A DNA stretch of 64,000 nt from Armatimonadota bacterium (GTDB lineage: Bacteria > Armatimonadota > HRBIN16). The notes under the pieces were generated by a model. That model searched no databases and was not told where the DNA came from. It saw only the letters and a program-made list of their open reading frames with translations. The position numbers and the translations under genes are program-made. Of this stretch, positions 38,809-46,076 are shown in pieces; position 1 is the stretch's first letter; every line of letters begins with the position of its first letter. The stretch lies in the NCBI GenBank assembly GCA_026003195.1, contig BPGU01000002.1, positions 930,001 to 994,000 on the forward strand. The letters run 5' to 3'.

Positions 38809-39096
38809 TACTCACACATAGCTTCTTAAGCAAATAATCGTGATTGCGCGTACAAAATTGTCCCTTTCAAACATTTTTTCGCTCAAACTGTAAAAATTGC
38901 GGATTTTTGGATTCACCACCTGACAAAATCTGCAGACGCCGTTAGAATCATAGCAAAGGCTGAATCGTTCAGGGTGCACTGTGTCTACTACCTGCTTCGC
39001 TGCAGGAGCGTTCCCCCAACGAAGGACCCCTGCGGTATTAGGCATCATCCCAACGGTGCTGATGAAAATCCTGAAACTTTTGAGGAGGTCGAACCG
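38809..39096 (+). other. Gene-free stretch with AT-rich upstream region and long 5' leader
   Basis: Together with the terminator this is the only gene-free gap above 300 bases. From about 38815 to 38915 it is unusually AT-rich, with A and T runs that could act as an UP element for the promoter at 38920. From about 38955 to 39096 it would be a 140-base leader of the pseudopilin mRNA. A small hairpin CCTGC/GCAGG lies near 38990-39005 and CATCA/TGATG pairs near 39045-39065. I could not fit any known riboswitch. No ORF with coding character is present. Confidence 0.5.
38920..38948 (+). promoter_or_regulatory. Promoter of the second DUF1559 gene
   Basis: CTGACA (38920-38925), 17 bases, TAGAAT (38943-38948). 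Spacing and the TAGAAT box are the same as in the promoter of the other pseudopilin gene at 22333-22361, and both have CGTT just before the -10. Confidence 0.6.
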
Positions 39097-39885
39097 ATGC
39101 ATCACGCGAGACGTTTCGCGTTCACGCTGATCGAGCTGCTGGTGGTTATCGCGATCATCGCGATACTGGCAGCGATCCTGTTCCCTGTCTTTGCTCAGGC
39201 ACGCGAGAAAGCACGTGCTGCCGGATGCTTGAGCAACTGCAAGCAGATGGGCACAGCTGTGCTCATGTATGCTCAAGACTATGACGACGCTATCGTGCCC
39301 TGGCTGCGACGCGCAAACTACTCTGGTGAACCGCGCGCTCAGCGCCTGTGGACCGGTTTGCTTCAGCCATACGTGAAGAACGGTGGAACTAACCCGCCAT
39401 CCGGCGTGTTTGCTTGCCCCTCCGGCAACCCGGAGTCTATCAAGAAGGGTGCGGACGCTCCCGATTGCTACCCGGGCGAGCTGGACGACTTCTGGCCCCC
39501 GCTGGAGGTATGGTCGCACTATGCAATCACCTTCCAGATGGCAACTCGCGCGGGCAGCGGCACCCAGCAGGACCCGTACTACCAGTACGCCGGTAGCCTG
39601 GCATATCCGCCAGATATGGGTGGTTTCACCCGCTATATGCCCGAGGTGAGGCGCCCCGCCGAGACTGTTCTGATCGGTGATGGTATCACCATGGTGGGTG
39701 GCGGCTACTTCGTGATCGTGCTGGGTTGCGAGTCGGCGTTCGTGCACCAGGACGGCGCCAACTACGTGTTCCTGGATGGTCATGCCAAGCGCATCGCGCG
39801 CAACTCGGAGCGCTACCTGTCTTCTACCGTGGAGAACGGACAGACCGTCTGGTACAAAACCTATTACACCTTCTCGATGGAGTAA
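39097..39885 (+). CDS. DUF1559 pseudopilin
   Basis: A 262-residue pseudopilin-like protein. Basic leader MHHARRFA, then [20 protein letters not shown] with the prepilin peptidase site before Phe, followed by [20 protein letters not shown]. The mature part is rich in aromatic and glycine residues and ends with the motif [19 protein letters not shown], the DUF1559 FxDGHA signature. ATG at 39097 has GAGGAGGT 7 bases upstream; in-frame starts up to 38974 would add an implausible leader. The N-terminal helix is almost identical to that of the protein at 21528, while the rest has diverged. It is followed 6 bases later by a small lipoprotein gene. Confidence 0.93.
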   Translation: MHHARRFAFTLIELLVVIAIIAILAAILFPVFAQAREKARAAGCLSNCKQMGTAVLMYAQDYDDAIVPWLRRANYSGEPRAQRLWTGLLQPYVKNGGTNPPSGVFACPSGNPESIKKGADAPDCYPGELDDFWPPLEVWSHYAITFQMATRAGSGTQQDPYYQYAGSLAYPPDMGGFTRYMPEVRRPAETVLIGDGITMVGGGYFVIVLGCESAFVHQDGANYVFLDGHAKRIARNSERYLSSTVENGQTVWYKTYYTFSME

Positions 39886-39891
39886 AAGACG

Positions 39892-40065
39892 ATGCGTGGC
39901 GTAGCCCGGCGCTTTCGTAGCGCGACCTTGCTCCTGCTGGCGGCAGCAATGCTGTTGCCAGTGCTGCTGGCAGGGTGCGGCAAAAAGGAGGAGAAGCTTC
40001 CGCCGAACTATTACACCGGTCCCATGAAACCCAAAGGCACCGGCGCGGCGGGAGCCAATAACTAA
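39892..40065 (+). CDS. Small lipoprotein paired with the DUF1559 pseudopilin
   Basis: A 57-residue protein. It begins MRGVARRFRSATLLLLAAAM and continues LLPVLLAGCGKKEEK: a basic start, a hydrophobic core and the lipobox LAGC with the acylated Cys at residue 29. The mature peptide is only 29 residues, charged then Pro/Gly rich, ending GTGAAGANN. It would be matured by Lgt, LspA and the Lnt encoded at 30709. The gene lies 6 bases after the pseudopilin stop and 10 bases before a strong terminator, so the two form an operon. The ribosome binding site is weak (GGAGTAAAAGACG). Short lipoproteins of this kind are easily missed in annotation. Function unknown. Confidence 0.8.
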   Translation: MRGVARRFRSATLLLLAAAMLLPVLLAGCGKKEEKLPPNYYTGPMKPKGTGAAGANN

Positions 40066-40075
40066 AACCTCAACC

Positions 40076-40105
40076 ACCGGAGAGCGGCTAATGCCGCTCT
40101 CCGGT
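40076..40105 (+). terminator. Terminator of the pseudopilin-lipoprotein operon
   Basis: ACCGGAGAGCGGC, loop TAAT, GCCGCTCTCCGGT: a perfect 13-bp stem with a tetraloop, followed by the pyrimidine-rich TCTCTCCCCTCTTTC. Located 10 bases after the lipoprotein stop codon. Confidence 0.85.
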
Positions 40106-40183
40106 TCTCTCCCCTCTTTCATTGCCTGCTCGCTGTGGAGTATCATCAATACAGAAAGACGCGAAGGGGTGGTACCACCTAAT

Positions 40184-40846
40184 ATGTGCGGACGCTTTAC
40201 CCTGACACAACCCACGCAGGCGGTAGCAGAACGTTTTGGGGTGCAGTTCGTGCTCTTTGAATTCGCCCCGCGTTACAACATCGCGCCTTCACAGCCGGTG
40301 GCGGTGATTCTGCAGAACGGCGAGCGCAGGCTGGAAGCCTGTCAATGGGGATTGGTTCCCTTCTGGGCGAAAGACCCTGAGATTGGTAACCGCCTGATCA
40401 ACGCCCGCGCCGAGACGCTGGCGGAAAAGCCCGCTTTCAAGTACTCGCTGACGCGCAGGCGGTGCCTGATACCTGCAGACGGCTTCTACGAGTGGCGCAA
40501 GGAGGGCAATCGTCGTGTGCCCATGTACATCCGCAGGCGCGATGGGGGGCTCTTTGCCTTCGCCGGGCTATGGGACGAGTGGCAGTCGCCCGATGGCTCT
40601 CCACTGCGCACCTGCACCATTATCACCACAGAACCCAACGCGCTCCTTGCGCCTATCCACCACCGAATGCCCGCTATTCTCAAACCCGAGCAGGAGGCGC
40701 TGTGGCTGGACACCTCCTTGAGGGACCCGGCGCGGTTGCTCCAGATGCTACAGGCGTATCCCGGAACGGAACTGGAGGCTTATCCGGTGTCCTCGCGCGT
40801 GAATCATCCCGGCAACGATGACCCGCTGTGCATCCAGCCTGTGTAA
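40184..40846 (+). CDS. SOS response-associated peptidase (SRAP), YedK/HMCES type
   Basis: A 220-residue SRAP protein, which forms a covalent thiazolidine link to abasic sites in single-stranded DNA through its Cys 2 after Met removal. The start MCGRFTLTQ at 40184 is therefore fixed by function. Other hallmarks are PRYNIAPSQPVAVI, WGLVPFWAKD, NARAETLAEKPAF, the catalytic Glu in DGFYEWRKEG and the His in HHRMPAIL near residue 167. It acts with the replication machinery to protect abasic sites from error-prone repair. A 12-base palindrome GGTGGTACCACC at 40168-40179 overlaps its ribosome binding site. Followed 16 bases later by the SLOG-fold gene. Confidence 0.95.
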   Translation: MCGRFTLTQPTQAVAERFGVQFVLFEFAPRYNIAPSQPVAVILQNGERRLEACQWGLVPFWAKDPEIGNRLINARAETLAEKPAFKYSLTRRRCLIPADGFYEWRKEGNRRVPMYIRRRDGGLFAFAGLWDEWQSPDGSPLRTCTIITTEPNALLAPIHHRMPAILKPEQEALWLDTSLRDPARLLQMLQAYPGTELEAYPVSSRVNHPGNDDPLCIQPV

Positions 40847-40862
40847 AGGGAGGCAAAAGAGG

Positions 40863-41351
40863 ATGGAGCGAACTTATCGGGTGGTCATTGGAGTGATGGG
40901 AGCATCTCAGTGTGACGAGCAGACCTACGAGATGGCAAGGAAGGTGGGCTTTCTCATTGCCCAGCGCGGCGCGGTGTTATTGTGTGGCGGGCGCGGGGGA
41001 GTGATGGAGGCTGCTGCACGGGGTGCCAAAGAGGCAGGAGGGCTGACCATCGGCGTGATGCCCGGCGTGAACGCCAGAGAAGCCCCGCCCAACCCTTACA
41101 TCGACGTGGCGATATTCACCGGCTTGCGCGATGGGCGCAACTGGATCAACGTCTGCGCCAGCGACGCCATCATCGCTATTTCCGGAGGATACGGTACTCT
41201 CTCGGAGATCGCACTCGCGCTCAAAATCGGCAAGCCGGTGGTGCTGCTGCGATCGTGGGAGCTGCCTCCTCGCGACTTCGCCCCGCTGTACGTGGCGCAA
41301 ACCCCTGAGCAGGCGGTGGAAATAGCATTTCAGCAGGTCTCCCCCCTCTAA
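40863..41351 (+). CDS. TIGR00725 family SLOG-fold protein
   Basis: A 162-residue single-domain Rossmann-type protein of the SLOG/LOG superfamily. GVMGASQC at the N-terminus, the phosphate-binding loop LCGGRGGVMEAAARGAKEAG (about 41-60), GVMPGVNAREAPPNPYIDV and the second loop ISGGYGTLSEIALALKIGKP (about 110-129) fit TIGR00725. It is related to nucleotide monophosphate phosphoribohydrolases (cytokinin LOG type) but lacks the full PGGxGTxxE catalytic motif, having SGGYGTLSE with the Glu kept. ATG at 40863 has GGGAGGCAAAAGAGG upstream. Cotranscribed with the SRAP gene. Substrate is unknown, probably a nucleotide or nucleotide-like ligand. Confidence 0.85.
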   Translation: MERTYRVVIGVMGASQCDEQTYEMARKVGFLIAQRGAVLLCGGRGGVMEAAARGAKEAGGLTIGVMPGVNAREAPPNPYIDVAIFTGLRDGRNWINVCASDAIIAISGGYGTLSEIALALKIGKPVVLLRSWELPPRDFAPLYVAQTPEQAVEIAFQQVSPL

Positions 41352-41356
41352 CAGGC

Positions 41357-42229
41357 TTAACGCCTCGGCGGTGCGGAGGGAACCTTTGGGATTTTCCTGC
41401 CGCACATCGGACAGTAGTTCCAGCGCGGTTGGAGTTCCGCGCCGCAGATGCACTTGAGCACTGGAGCCTGCGCCCCCAATCGCTTGGTGGATACCGACGG
41501 GGCAGGTGCGCCCTGCGGCTGGATCACAGTGCTCTGGGGCTGGGTGCGCAGTATCGTCGGGTCGACAAACTGGCGTGTGCCTGCTGTGCCTGGCGCACCC
41601 TTTACCTGTATCTGCGGAGCAGGCACCAGCAGGATGGAACCATCCGGCTGGAACTGATACTGCGTCTGGGTGGCTTGCGCAATCACATTGAGCGCGTAGC
41701 CCAGAGTGACGTTACTCAGCACCAGCTTCGTGACTTCCAGGTCAGGCACCTCAGGTGCTGCCACAATGGGCACCCCTGCTTGCTGCGAGAGCATGGTCAA
41801 CACGTTGCGCAGTTTGGTGCTTGCCACCATGTTCACCGGTCGCGAGAGAATATCCACCGGAGCCTGCATCATCAGCGGTACCGCTCCCTGCGGAGTGAAA
41901 CGTGCCCGGACGATGTAGGTTTCTATCGGGCGCCCCTGGGCACTCTGCGAACGCTCCACATGATAGACTAGCCCTGCGCTTTGCATCACGCGGTTTAACG
42001 CCTCTTCGAACGAGTCGGTAGCGATACGCAGCGAAACATTACCCCGCACCCCCGGCTCTATCACGTACTGTTTGCCAGCTTTCTGGAACAAATCGTCTAA
42101 GACCTCGCGCACATCGCGATTCACTGCTTCAATCTGATAAGCCCGGACGGGTGCCGGCTGTCGGGGTTGAGCCGCCAGCGGAACCGCCAATATCGTCGCT
42201 ATGATAAGAGCTATCCAACGGTTGCTCAT
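41357..42229 (-). CDS. Exported secretin-N/STN-like protein with C-terminal zinc ribbon
   Basis: A 290-residue protein. Signal peptide 1-20 (SNRWIALIIATILAVPLAA). Two similar beta-alpha-beta domains, about 30-110 (EAVNRDVREVLDDLFQKAGK) and 133-203 (LRNVLTMLSQQAGVPIVAAP), resemble the STN and N domains of secretins and TonB receptors; no beta-barrel follows. A Pro/Gln linker leads to a zinc ribbon with Cys 260, 262, 273 and 276 (CICG and CPMCG). A reduced zinc ribbon on an exported protein is odd. The ATG at 42229 follows GGAGGTGGAAAACA. The first 101 bases overlap the anti-sigma gene in another frame. It is the last gene of the sigma factor operon and may be a pilus or envelope part, or a sensor for the anti-sigma factor. 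Confidence 0.78.
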   Translation of the reverse strand: MSNRWIALIIATILAVPLAAQPRQPAPVRAYQIEAVNRDVREVLDDLFQKAGKQYVIEPGVRGNVSLRIATDSFEEALNRVMQSAGLVYHVERSQSAQGRPIETYIVRARFTPQGAVPLMMQAPVDILSRPVNMVASTKLRNVLTMLSQQAGVPIVAAPEVPDLEVTKLVLSNVTLGYALNVIAQATQTQYQFQPDGSILLVPAPQIQVKGAPGTAGTRQFVDPTILRTQPQSTVIQPQGAPAPSVSTKRLGAQAPVLKCICGAELQPRWNYCPMCGRKIPKVPSAPPRR

Positions 42230-42971
42230 TGTTTTCCACCTCCACTGCTGTTGGGGTATCGCACTCTATCTGCACCGCTCTGGGTTGTCCGTTTGCATCG
42301 TAGGTGGTTTGCAACATCACCTTTCCTACCAGCTCACCCTGCTCATTGCGCACCTCTGCATACGCCATGCTGGCAACCGGCTGAGGCGCGGCCGGGGATG
42401 TCTCTTGCACGGATTGTGCCAATGGTCGCGCGGCTATCTGCGCAGGCACGGACCTGGAACGCTTCATCGAAGTCGCTTGTGCAGTGTGAATCGGTCGGGT
42501 AGTAGACCGACGCTCTGGCGACCTGGGCGGACGCGCGGCGAAAGTTTCGGCTCCTCCTGTTGCAGATGCTCCTCGCTGTGGCTGCACGGAGGCGACGTTT
42601 TGTGTACCCGGCTGCTCCACAGACGGTGTCGCTTTCGGCACCGGAACCTGTCCGCCCCACCACACCATACCCAGTACCAGCACGCACGCTACAGCCGCCG
42701 TGGCTGTGCCCCATTGCCACCATGCGGCGTGCAACGCGCGTGCGGGTGGGCGGCGTTCGGCAAGCCTGCGCTGGAAATCCTGCCACATCTCCTGCGACGG
42801 CGCGGAGATGGTCTCCGGTTTCAGCGCCTCAGCCAGCGAGCGATGCCATGCCAGCTCCTGCGCACACGTGGGGCACTCCTGCAGGTGCTTTTCCACCCAT
42901 TGCAGGCGTGCACCTTCCAGCGTGCCGTCGATATATTCATCCATCCACCAGCGAATCAGCGCACACTTCAT
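42129..42971 (-). CDS. Zinc-finger anti-sigma factor with one membrane span
   Basis: A 280-residue protein. The cytoplasmic N-terminus carries the zf-HC2 anti-sigma motif, His 29-x3-Cys 33-x2-Cys 36 in EKHLQECPTC. One transmembrane segment TAAVACVLVLGMVWW lies at about 91-105. The outer part (110-280) begins with a Ser/Pro/Thr/Arg-rich linker and contains a small folded-looking section SMAYAEVRNEQGELVGKVML. It would hold the ECF sigma factor inactive until an envelope signal leads to proteolysis. The ATG at 42971 overlaps the sigma gene stop as ATGA. Its last 101 bases are also the start of the STN-like gene. The Gly/Ser/Thr-rich C-terminal tail lies in that overlap. Confidence 0.87.
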   Translation of the reverse strand: MKCALIRWWMDEYIDGTLEGARLQWVEKHLQECPTCAQELAWHRSLAEALKPETISAPSQEMWQDFQRRLAERRPPARALHAAWWQWGTATAAVACVLVLGMVWWGGQVPVPKATPSVEQPGTQNVASVQPQRGASATGGAETFAARPPRSPERRSTTRPIHTAQATSMKRSRSVPAQIAARPLAQSVQETSPAAPQPVASMAYAEVRNEQGELVGKVMLQTTYDANGQPRAVQIECDTPTAVEVENNEQPLDSSYHSDDIGGSAGGSTPTAGTRPGLSD

Positions 42972-43588
42972 CCTATCTCGCCATCCTCTTGAGGATGTTG
43001 CTTCTGGAACAAGCGGCGGAAGCTGTTGCGAGCCCGGTGTAGCCGAACCTTCACCGCCGCCACCGAGCAGTTCATGACCTCTGCCATCTCTTCCAGGGAC
43101 ATCTCCTGGAAATAGCGCAATACCAGTGCCACTCGCTGCTGCTCGGGGAGTTGAGCAAGCAATTGCTGTACTGTCTGTTGCGTCTCTTCGCGGACTGCCT
43201 GCTGCTCCGGCTCCGCGTCGATGTCGGCACGGAACTCCCGCAACGCATCCAGCGGTATGTGTGGGTGGCGTTTTTGCTTGCGCACGTGGGTAATCGCGGC
43301 GTTCACCGCCACCCGATACAGCCATGTCGAGAACGCCGAACCGCCCCGAAAGCGCGGCAGCGAGTCATATACGTGCAGAAAGACATCTTGCGTGACATCC
43401 CGTGCGTCGTCGGCGTTTTGCACAATGCCTTTCACGATGTTGTACACGTAAGGCTGATACCGATGGTACAGTTCCTCGAAGGCACTGGTGTCGCCCGCCA
43501 GAAATCGCTCTATCGCCTGGCGGTCGGCATCGGTGGTGTTTACCGTACCGGATGAGTGCGGCAACGCTATCGCTCCTGAGTTCGCCAA
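42968..43588 (-). CDS. ECF (RpoE-type) sigma factor
   Basis: A 206-residue sigma-70 family protein with only regions 2 and 4. Region 2 (about 30-100) has FEELYHRYQPYVYNIVKGI, the DARDVTQDVFLHVYDSLPRF core and FSTWLYRVAVNAAITHVRKQ. Region 4 (about 135-195) has LPEQQRVALVLRYFQEMSLE, then MNCSVAAVKVRLHRARNSFR as the helix-turn-helix. It directs RNA polymerase to a small regulon. The start TTG at 43588 has GGGGGAG 5 bases upstream; a TTG at 43564 with AGGAG is an alternative. The first gene of an operon with its anti-sigma factor, and behind a typical ECF promoter at 43634-43661, which suggests autoregulation. Confidence 0.94.
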   Translation of the reverse strand: MANSGAIALPHSSGTVNTTDADRQAIERFLAGDTSAFEELYHRYQPYVYNIVKGIVQNADDARDVTQDVFLHVYDSLPRFRGGSAFSTWLYRVAVNAAITHVRKQKRHPHIPLDALREFRADIDAEPEQQAVREETQQTVQQLLAQLPEQQRVALVLRYFQEMSLEEMAEVMNCSVAAVKVRLHRARNSFRRLFQKQHPQEDGEIG

Positions 43589-43633
43589 CGGTGCTCCCCC
43601 GTTTTTCGCACGGTGCGGATGTCATGCACCAAT

Positions 43634-43661
43634 AAGACGCCGTATCGGTGCGAAAGGTTAC
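43634..43661 (-). promoter_or_regulatory. ECF-type promoter of the sigma factor operon
   Basis: Minus strand GTAACC (43661-43656), 16 bases, CGTCTT (43639-43634). ECF promoters typically have an AAC-containing -35 and a CGTC -10 at 16-17 bases. It lies 46 bases before the sigma gene start. The rest of the 221-base divergent gap shows no clear promoter for the URO-D gene on the plus strand. Confidence 0.65.
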
Positions 43662-43809
43662 GGGATGCGAGCAGAATGGCTACCTCACACTTACGACATC
43701 TTCCCTATCCTGACCTTTTCCCCAACAAGATGCAGGCGAATGTGGGCAGGGCATGGAACTACTACGTTGCAAGGTGTGTGATGCAGGCTGTCAGGCGGAG
43801 GAAACTATC

Positions 43810-44979
43810 GTGAGCAGACATATCGATTTCGAGGCGCACAACGCCGAAGTGCAACAGGTTTGGGAAGCCTATCGGGCGGGGAAACCCGTTCGTGTGCCCA
43901 TTGTGTGGGGTATCAATCCGCGTTTCACGATGTGGATGCCCGAAGCCAACGCACGCGGTGCGACCTTTGAGCAATACTTCAACGACCCGCAGGTGATGTT
44001 AGAGCGTCAGGTCGAGCACGTCTACTGGGTTCGTCATCACGTGCCCCACGACGGCGAAATGGGCATGCCGCAGGAGGGATGGGGTGTTTACGTGGATTTT
44101 CAAAACGTATACGAAGCCGCATGGCTGGGATGTGCTATCCGGTATTACCCTGACCAGGTACCCGACGTGGAACCGCTCTTAACTGACGACAAAAAGAACT
44201 TGCTGTTTGACAGGGGCATCCCCGACCCGTTTACCGGTGGGCTGATGGCGCGCAACTGGGAGTTCTACGAATACATGAAGCGCAAGCAAGAAGAAGGCTG
44301 GACGATGTACGGCAAGCCGATCGCATCGGTGAGCCCGACCGGTTTGGGCACGGACGGACCCATGACGGTGTGCTGCAACCTGCGTGGCGCATCGCAGTTC
44401 GCTGCAGACCTGATGGAAGACCCCAACTACGCCCTGCAGCTGCTGGATTTCGTCACCACCGCCATCGTGACGCGCATCAAGGCGTACCGCCGCCACCTGG
44501 GTCAACCCGAGAAGATGCCGGGCGGATGGGGCTTCGCCGATGATAGCATCGAACTGTTGAGTACCCGGATGTACGAACAGATGATCTTCCCCTTCCATCA
44601 ACGGCTGAAGGAGGAACTGATGGAAGATCCCTCGCAGCCGATAGGCATCCATCTGTGCGGTGATGTGCAAAGACATCTGGTTTTCCTGCGTGACAGGCTG
44701 AATGTGCGTAGCGTGGATACGGGCTTTCCCATCGATCTGGGCAAAGCACGTCGCGACCTGGGACCAGATGTGGAACTGCTGGGAGGACCGGCGGTTCCTC
44801 TGCTCCATCACGGCACGCCGGAGCAGGTACGCGCAGAGACCATTCGCATCCTGCAGAGCGGCGTGATGGAGGGGGGGAAGTTTATCCTGCGCGAGGGCAA
44901 TAACCTTGCGCCGGGTACCCCTCTGGAGAACCTGTGGACGATGTACGAGACCGGTAAAGAGTATGGACGATACGTGTAG
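43810..44979 (+). CDS. URO-D fold protein, paralog C
   Basis: A 389-residue URO-D/MtaA superfamily protein. It has PIVWGINPRFTMWMPEANA near the N-terminus, a long insert with three Trp-rich loops, and PIGIHLCGDVQRHLVFLRDR near residue 280, the HxCGD motif that in methyltransferase members binds zinc. The C-terminal GGKFILREGNNLAPGTPLEN closes the barrel. Start is the GTG at 43810 with GGAGGA 7 bases upstream. It is the first gene of a four-gene operon with a nitroreductase, a flavin reductase and another URO-D protein (15, 2 and 9 bases between genes). The substrate is unknown; the context suggests a redox-coupled methyl or aryl modification. Confidence 0.87.
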   Translation: MSRHIDFEAHNAEVQQVWEAYRAGKPVRVPIVWGINPRFTMWMPEANARGATFEQYFNDPQVMLERQVEHVYWVRHHVPHDGEMGMPQEGWGVYVDFQNVYEAAWLGCAIRYYPDQVPDVEPLLTDDKKNLLFDRGIPDPFTGGLMARNWEFYEYMKRKQEEGWTMYGKPIASVSPTGLGTDGPMTVCCNLRGASQFAADLMEDPNYALQLLDFVTTAIVTRIKAYRRHLGQPEKMPGGWGFADDSIELLSTRMYEQMIFPFHQRLKEELMEDPSQPIGIHLCGDVQRHLVFLRDRLNVRSVDTGFPIDLGKARRDLGPDVELLGGPAVPLLHHGTPEQVRAETIRILQSGVMEGGKFILREGNNLAPGTPLENLWTMYETGKEYGRYV

Positions 44980-44994
44980 CAGGAGGGAAGAAAG

Positions 44995-45522
44995 ATGGAG
45001 TTCTTCGAAGTTCTGAAGCAGCGGCGCTCCGTACGCGCCTACGAGCGTAAACCGATTGAGGAAGAGAAGCTGCAGCAGATTCTGGAGGCCATCGACAGCG
45101 CGCCGTCGGCAGGCAACCTGCAGGCGTACGAGGTGGTGCTGGTGCGCGATCGCGAGCGCATCCGCCAGCTTGCGCGTGCCTCGCATGACCAGACCTTTAT
45201 CGAAGACGCACCGGTGGTGCTGGTGTTTGTTGCCAATCCGCTGCGCAATAGCAACACCTACGGGCGACGGGGAGAGCATCTCTACTGTATGCAGGACGCT
45301 ACCATTGCCTGTACCTACGCTCACCTGGCAGCGGCTGCGCTGGGGCTAAGCAGCTGCTGGATAGGTGCGTTCGATGATGAGGCGGTGGCGAAGATTATCG
45401 GCGCGGAGCCTCCATTGCAACCTGCAGCGATATTACCTATCGCCTATCCGGCGGAACATCCCGCACCGCGCCCGCGTCGCCCACTGGAGGATCTGATACA
45501 CCATGAGCAACTGAGGAGGTAA
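44995..45522 (+). CDS. Nitroreductase family FMN oxidoreductase
   Basis: A 175-residue nitroreductase-fold protein. FMN-binding residues appear in RRSVRAYERKPI (10-21), SAPSAGNLQAYEVVLV (35-50) and the C-terminal GLSSCWIGAF near 117. The C-terminal part ends PRRPLEDLIHHEQLRR, as in the F420- or NAD(P)H-dependent subgroup near COG0778. The family uses FMN to reduce nitro groups, quinones or enones, or in some cases removes halogen or builds flavin derivatives. ATG at 44995 follows CAGGAGGGAAAG. Two bases separate it from the flavin reductase gene. Dimer formation is expected. Substrate unknown. Confidence 0.92.
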   Translation: MEFFEVLKQRRSVRAYERKPIEEEKLQQILEAIDSAPSAGNLQAYEVVLVRDRERIRQLARASHDQTFIEDAPVVLVFVANPLRNSNTYGRRGEHLYCMQDATIACTYAHLAAAALGLSSCWIGAFDDEAVAKIIGAEPPLQPAAILPIAYPAEHPAPRPRRPLEDLIHHEQLRR

Positions 45523-45524
45523 AC

Positions 45525-46067
45525 ATGGAGAGGCGCGATATTCGCCTGTTTGACCTGTGGCAGGAAACGGTACGCATGCTGACGCACGAGGGCATCCTGC
45601 TGTGCAGCATGGGCAATGAAGGCAAGCCCAACGTGATGACCATTGGCTGGGCGACTGCTGGCGTCGTGTGGGGCAAGCCGATTCTGGTGGTATATGTACG
45701 CCCCACGCGCTTCACCTTCTATTATCTGGAACAGGTACCGGAGTTTACGGTGAACGTGCTACCGCCGGAGTACGCCGAGGCGCTGCAATTTTGCGGGACG
45801 GCGTCCGGGCGCGATGTGGACAAATTCGCGCGGACAGGTCTCAAGCCCGTGCCCGCCCGTAAGGTGAAAGTGCCGGTCATCGAGCAGGGAGTGATACACT
45901 ACGAGTGCCATATCGTGCATAAAAGCGATCTGGTGCCAGAGAATCTGGTACCGGAACTGGAGAGTGTGTACCCCCAGAAGGACTATCACCGTGTGTACAT
46001 GGGGGAAGTGCTTGCGGTATATGCCAGCGAGGACGCGCGTGAGAAACTGCAACGTCCTCTCCTGTAG
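45525..46067 (+). CDS. Flavin reductase-like FMN-binding protein
   Basis: A 180-residue flavin reductase-fold protein. GILLCSMGNEGKPNVMTIGW (about 24-43) and FTFYYLEQVPEFTVNVLP (about 66-83) form the split-barrel FMN site, and FCGTASGRDVDKFARTGL (about 90-107) matches the conserved CGxxSGRxxDKF motif of this branch. Members of this branch in anaerobes and archaea pass electrons to other redox partners instead of acting as NADH:flavin reductases. ATG at 45525 follows GAGGAGGTAAAC. It sits between the nitroreductase and URO-D paralog D genes in one operon, so electron transfer between the two flavoproteins is possible. Confidence 0.9.
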   Translation: MERRDIRLFDLWQETVRMLTHEGILLCSMGNEGKPNVMTIGWATAGVVWGKPILVVYVRPTRFTFYYLEQVPEFTVNVLPPEYAEALQFCGTASGRDVDKFARTGLKPVPARKVKVPVIEQGVIHYECHIVHKSDLVPENLVPELESVYPQKDYHRVYMGEVLAVYASEDAREKLQRPLL

Positions 46068-46076
46068 GAGGTGTGC

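Noticed and set aside
38949-39096. Possible cyclic di-GMP (GEMM) riboswitch in the pseudopilin leader
   Set aside because: GCAAAGGC and GGGTGCACT vaguely recall GEMM segments, but the conserved GCAAAGCC core, the tetraloop and its receptor are missing or in the wrong order.
38974-39096. Upstream in-frame ATG for the pseudopilin at 39097
   Set aside because: A 41-residue leader before the pilin-like helix is implausible, and a strong ribosome binding site supports the ATG at 39097.
40164-40180. T-box-like sequence AGGGGTGGTACCAC before the SRAP gene
   Set aside because: It resembles the T-box consensus AGGGTGGTACCGCG, but there is no leader with a specifier loop, no terminator after it, and the gene is not linked to amino acids. 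The similarity comes from a short palindrome.
42972-43325. N-terminal extension of the anti-sigma gene through the sigma factor gene
   Set aside because: This frame inside the sigma gene encodes low-complexity Gly/Arg/Ser-rich sequence. The zinc-finger protein starts naturally at 42971 with an ATGA overlap.
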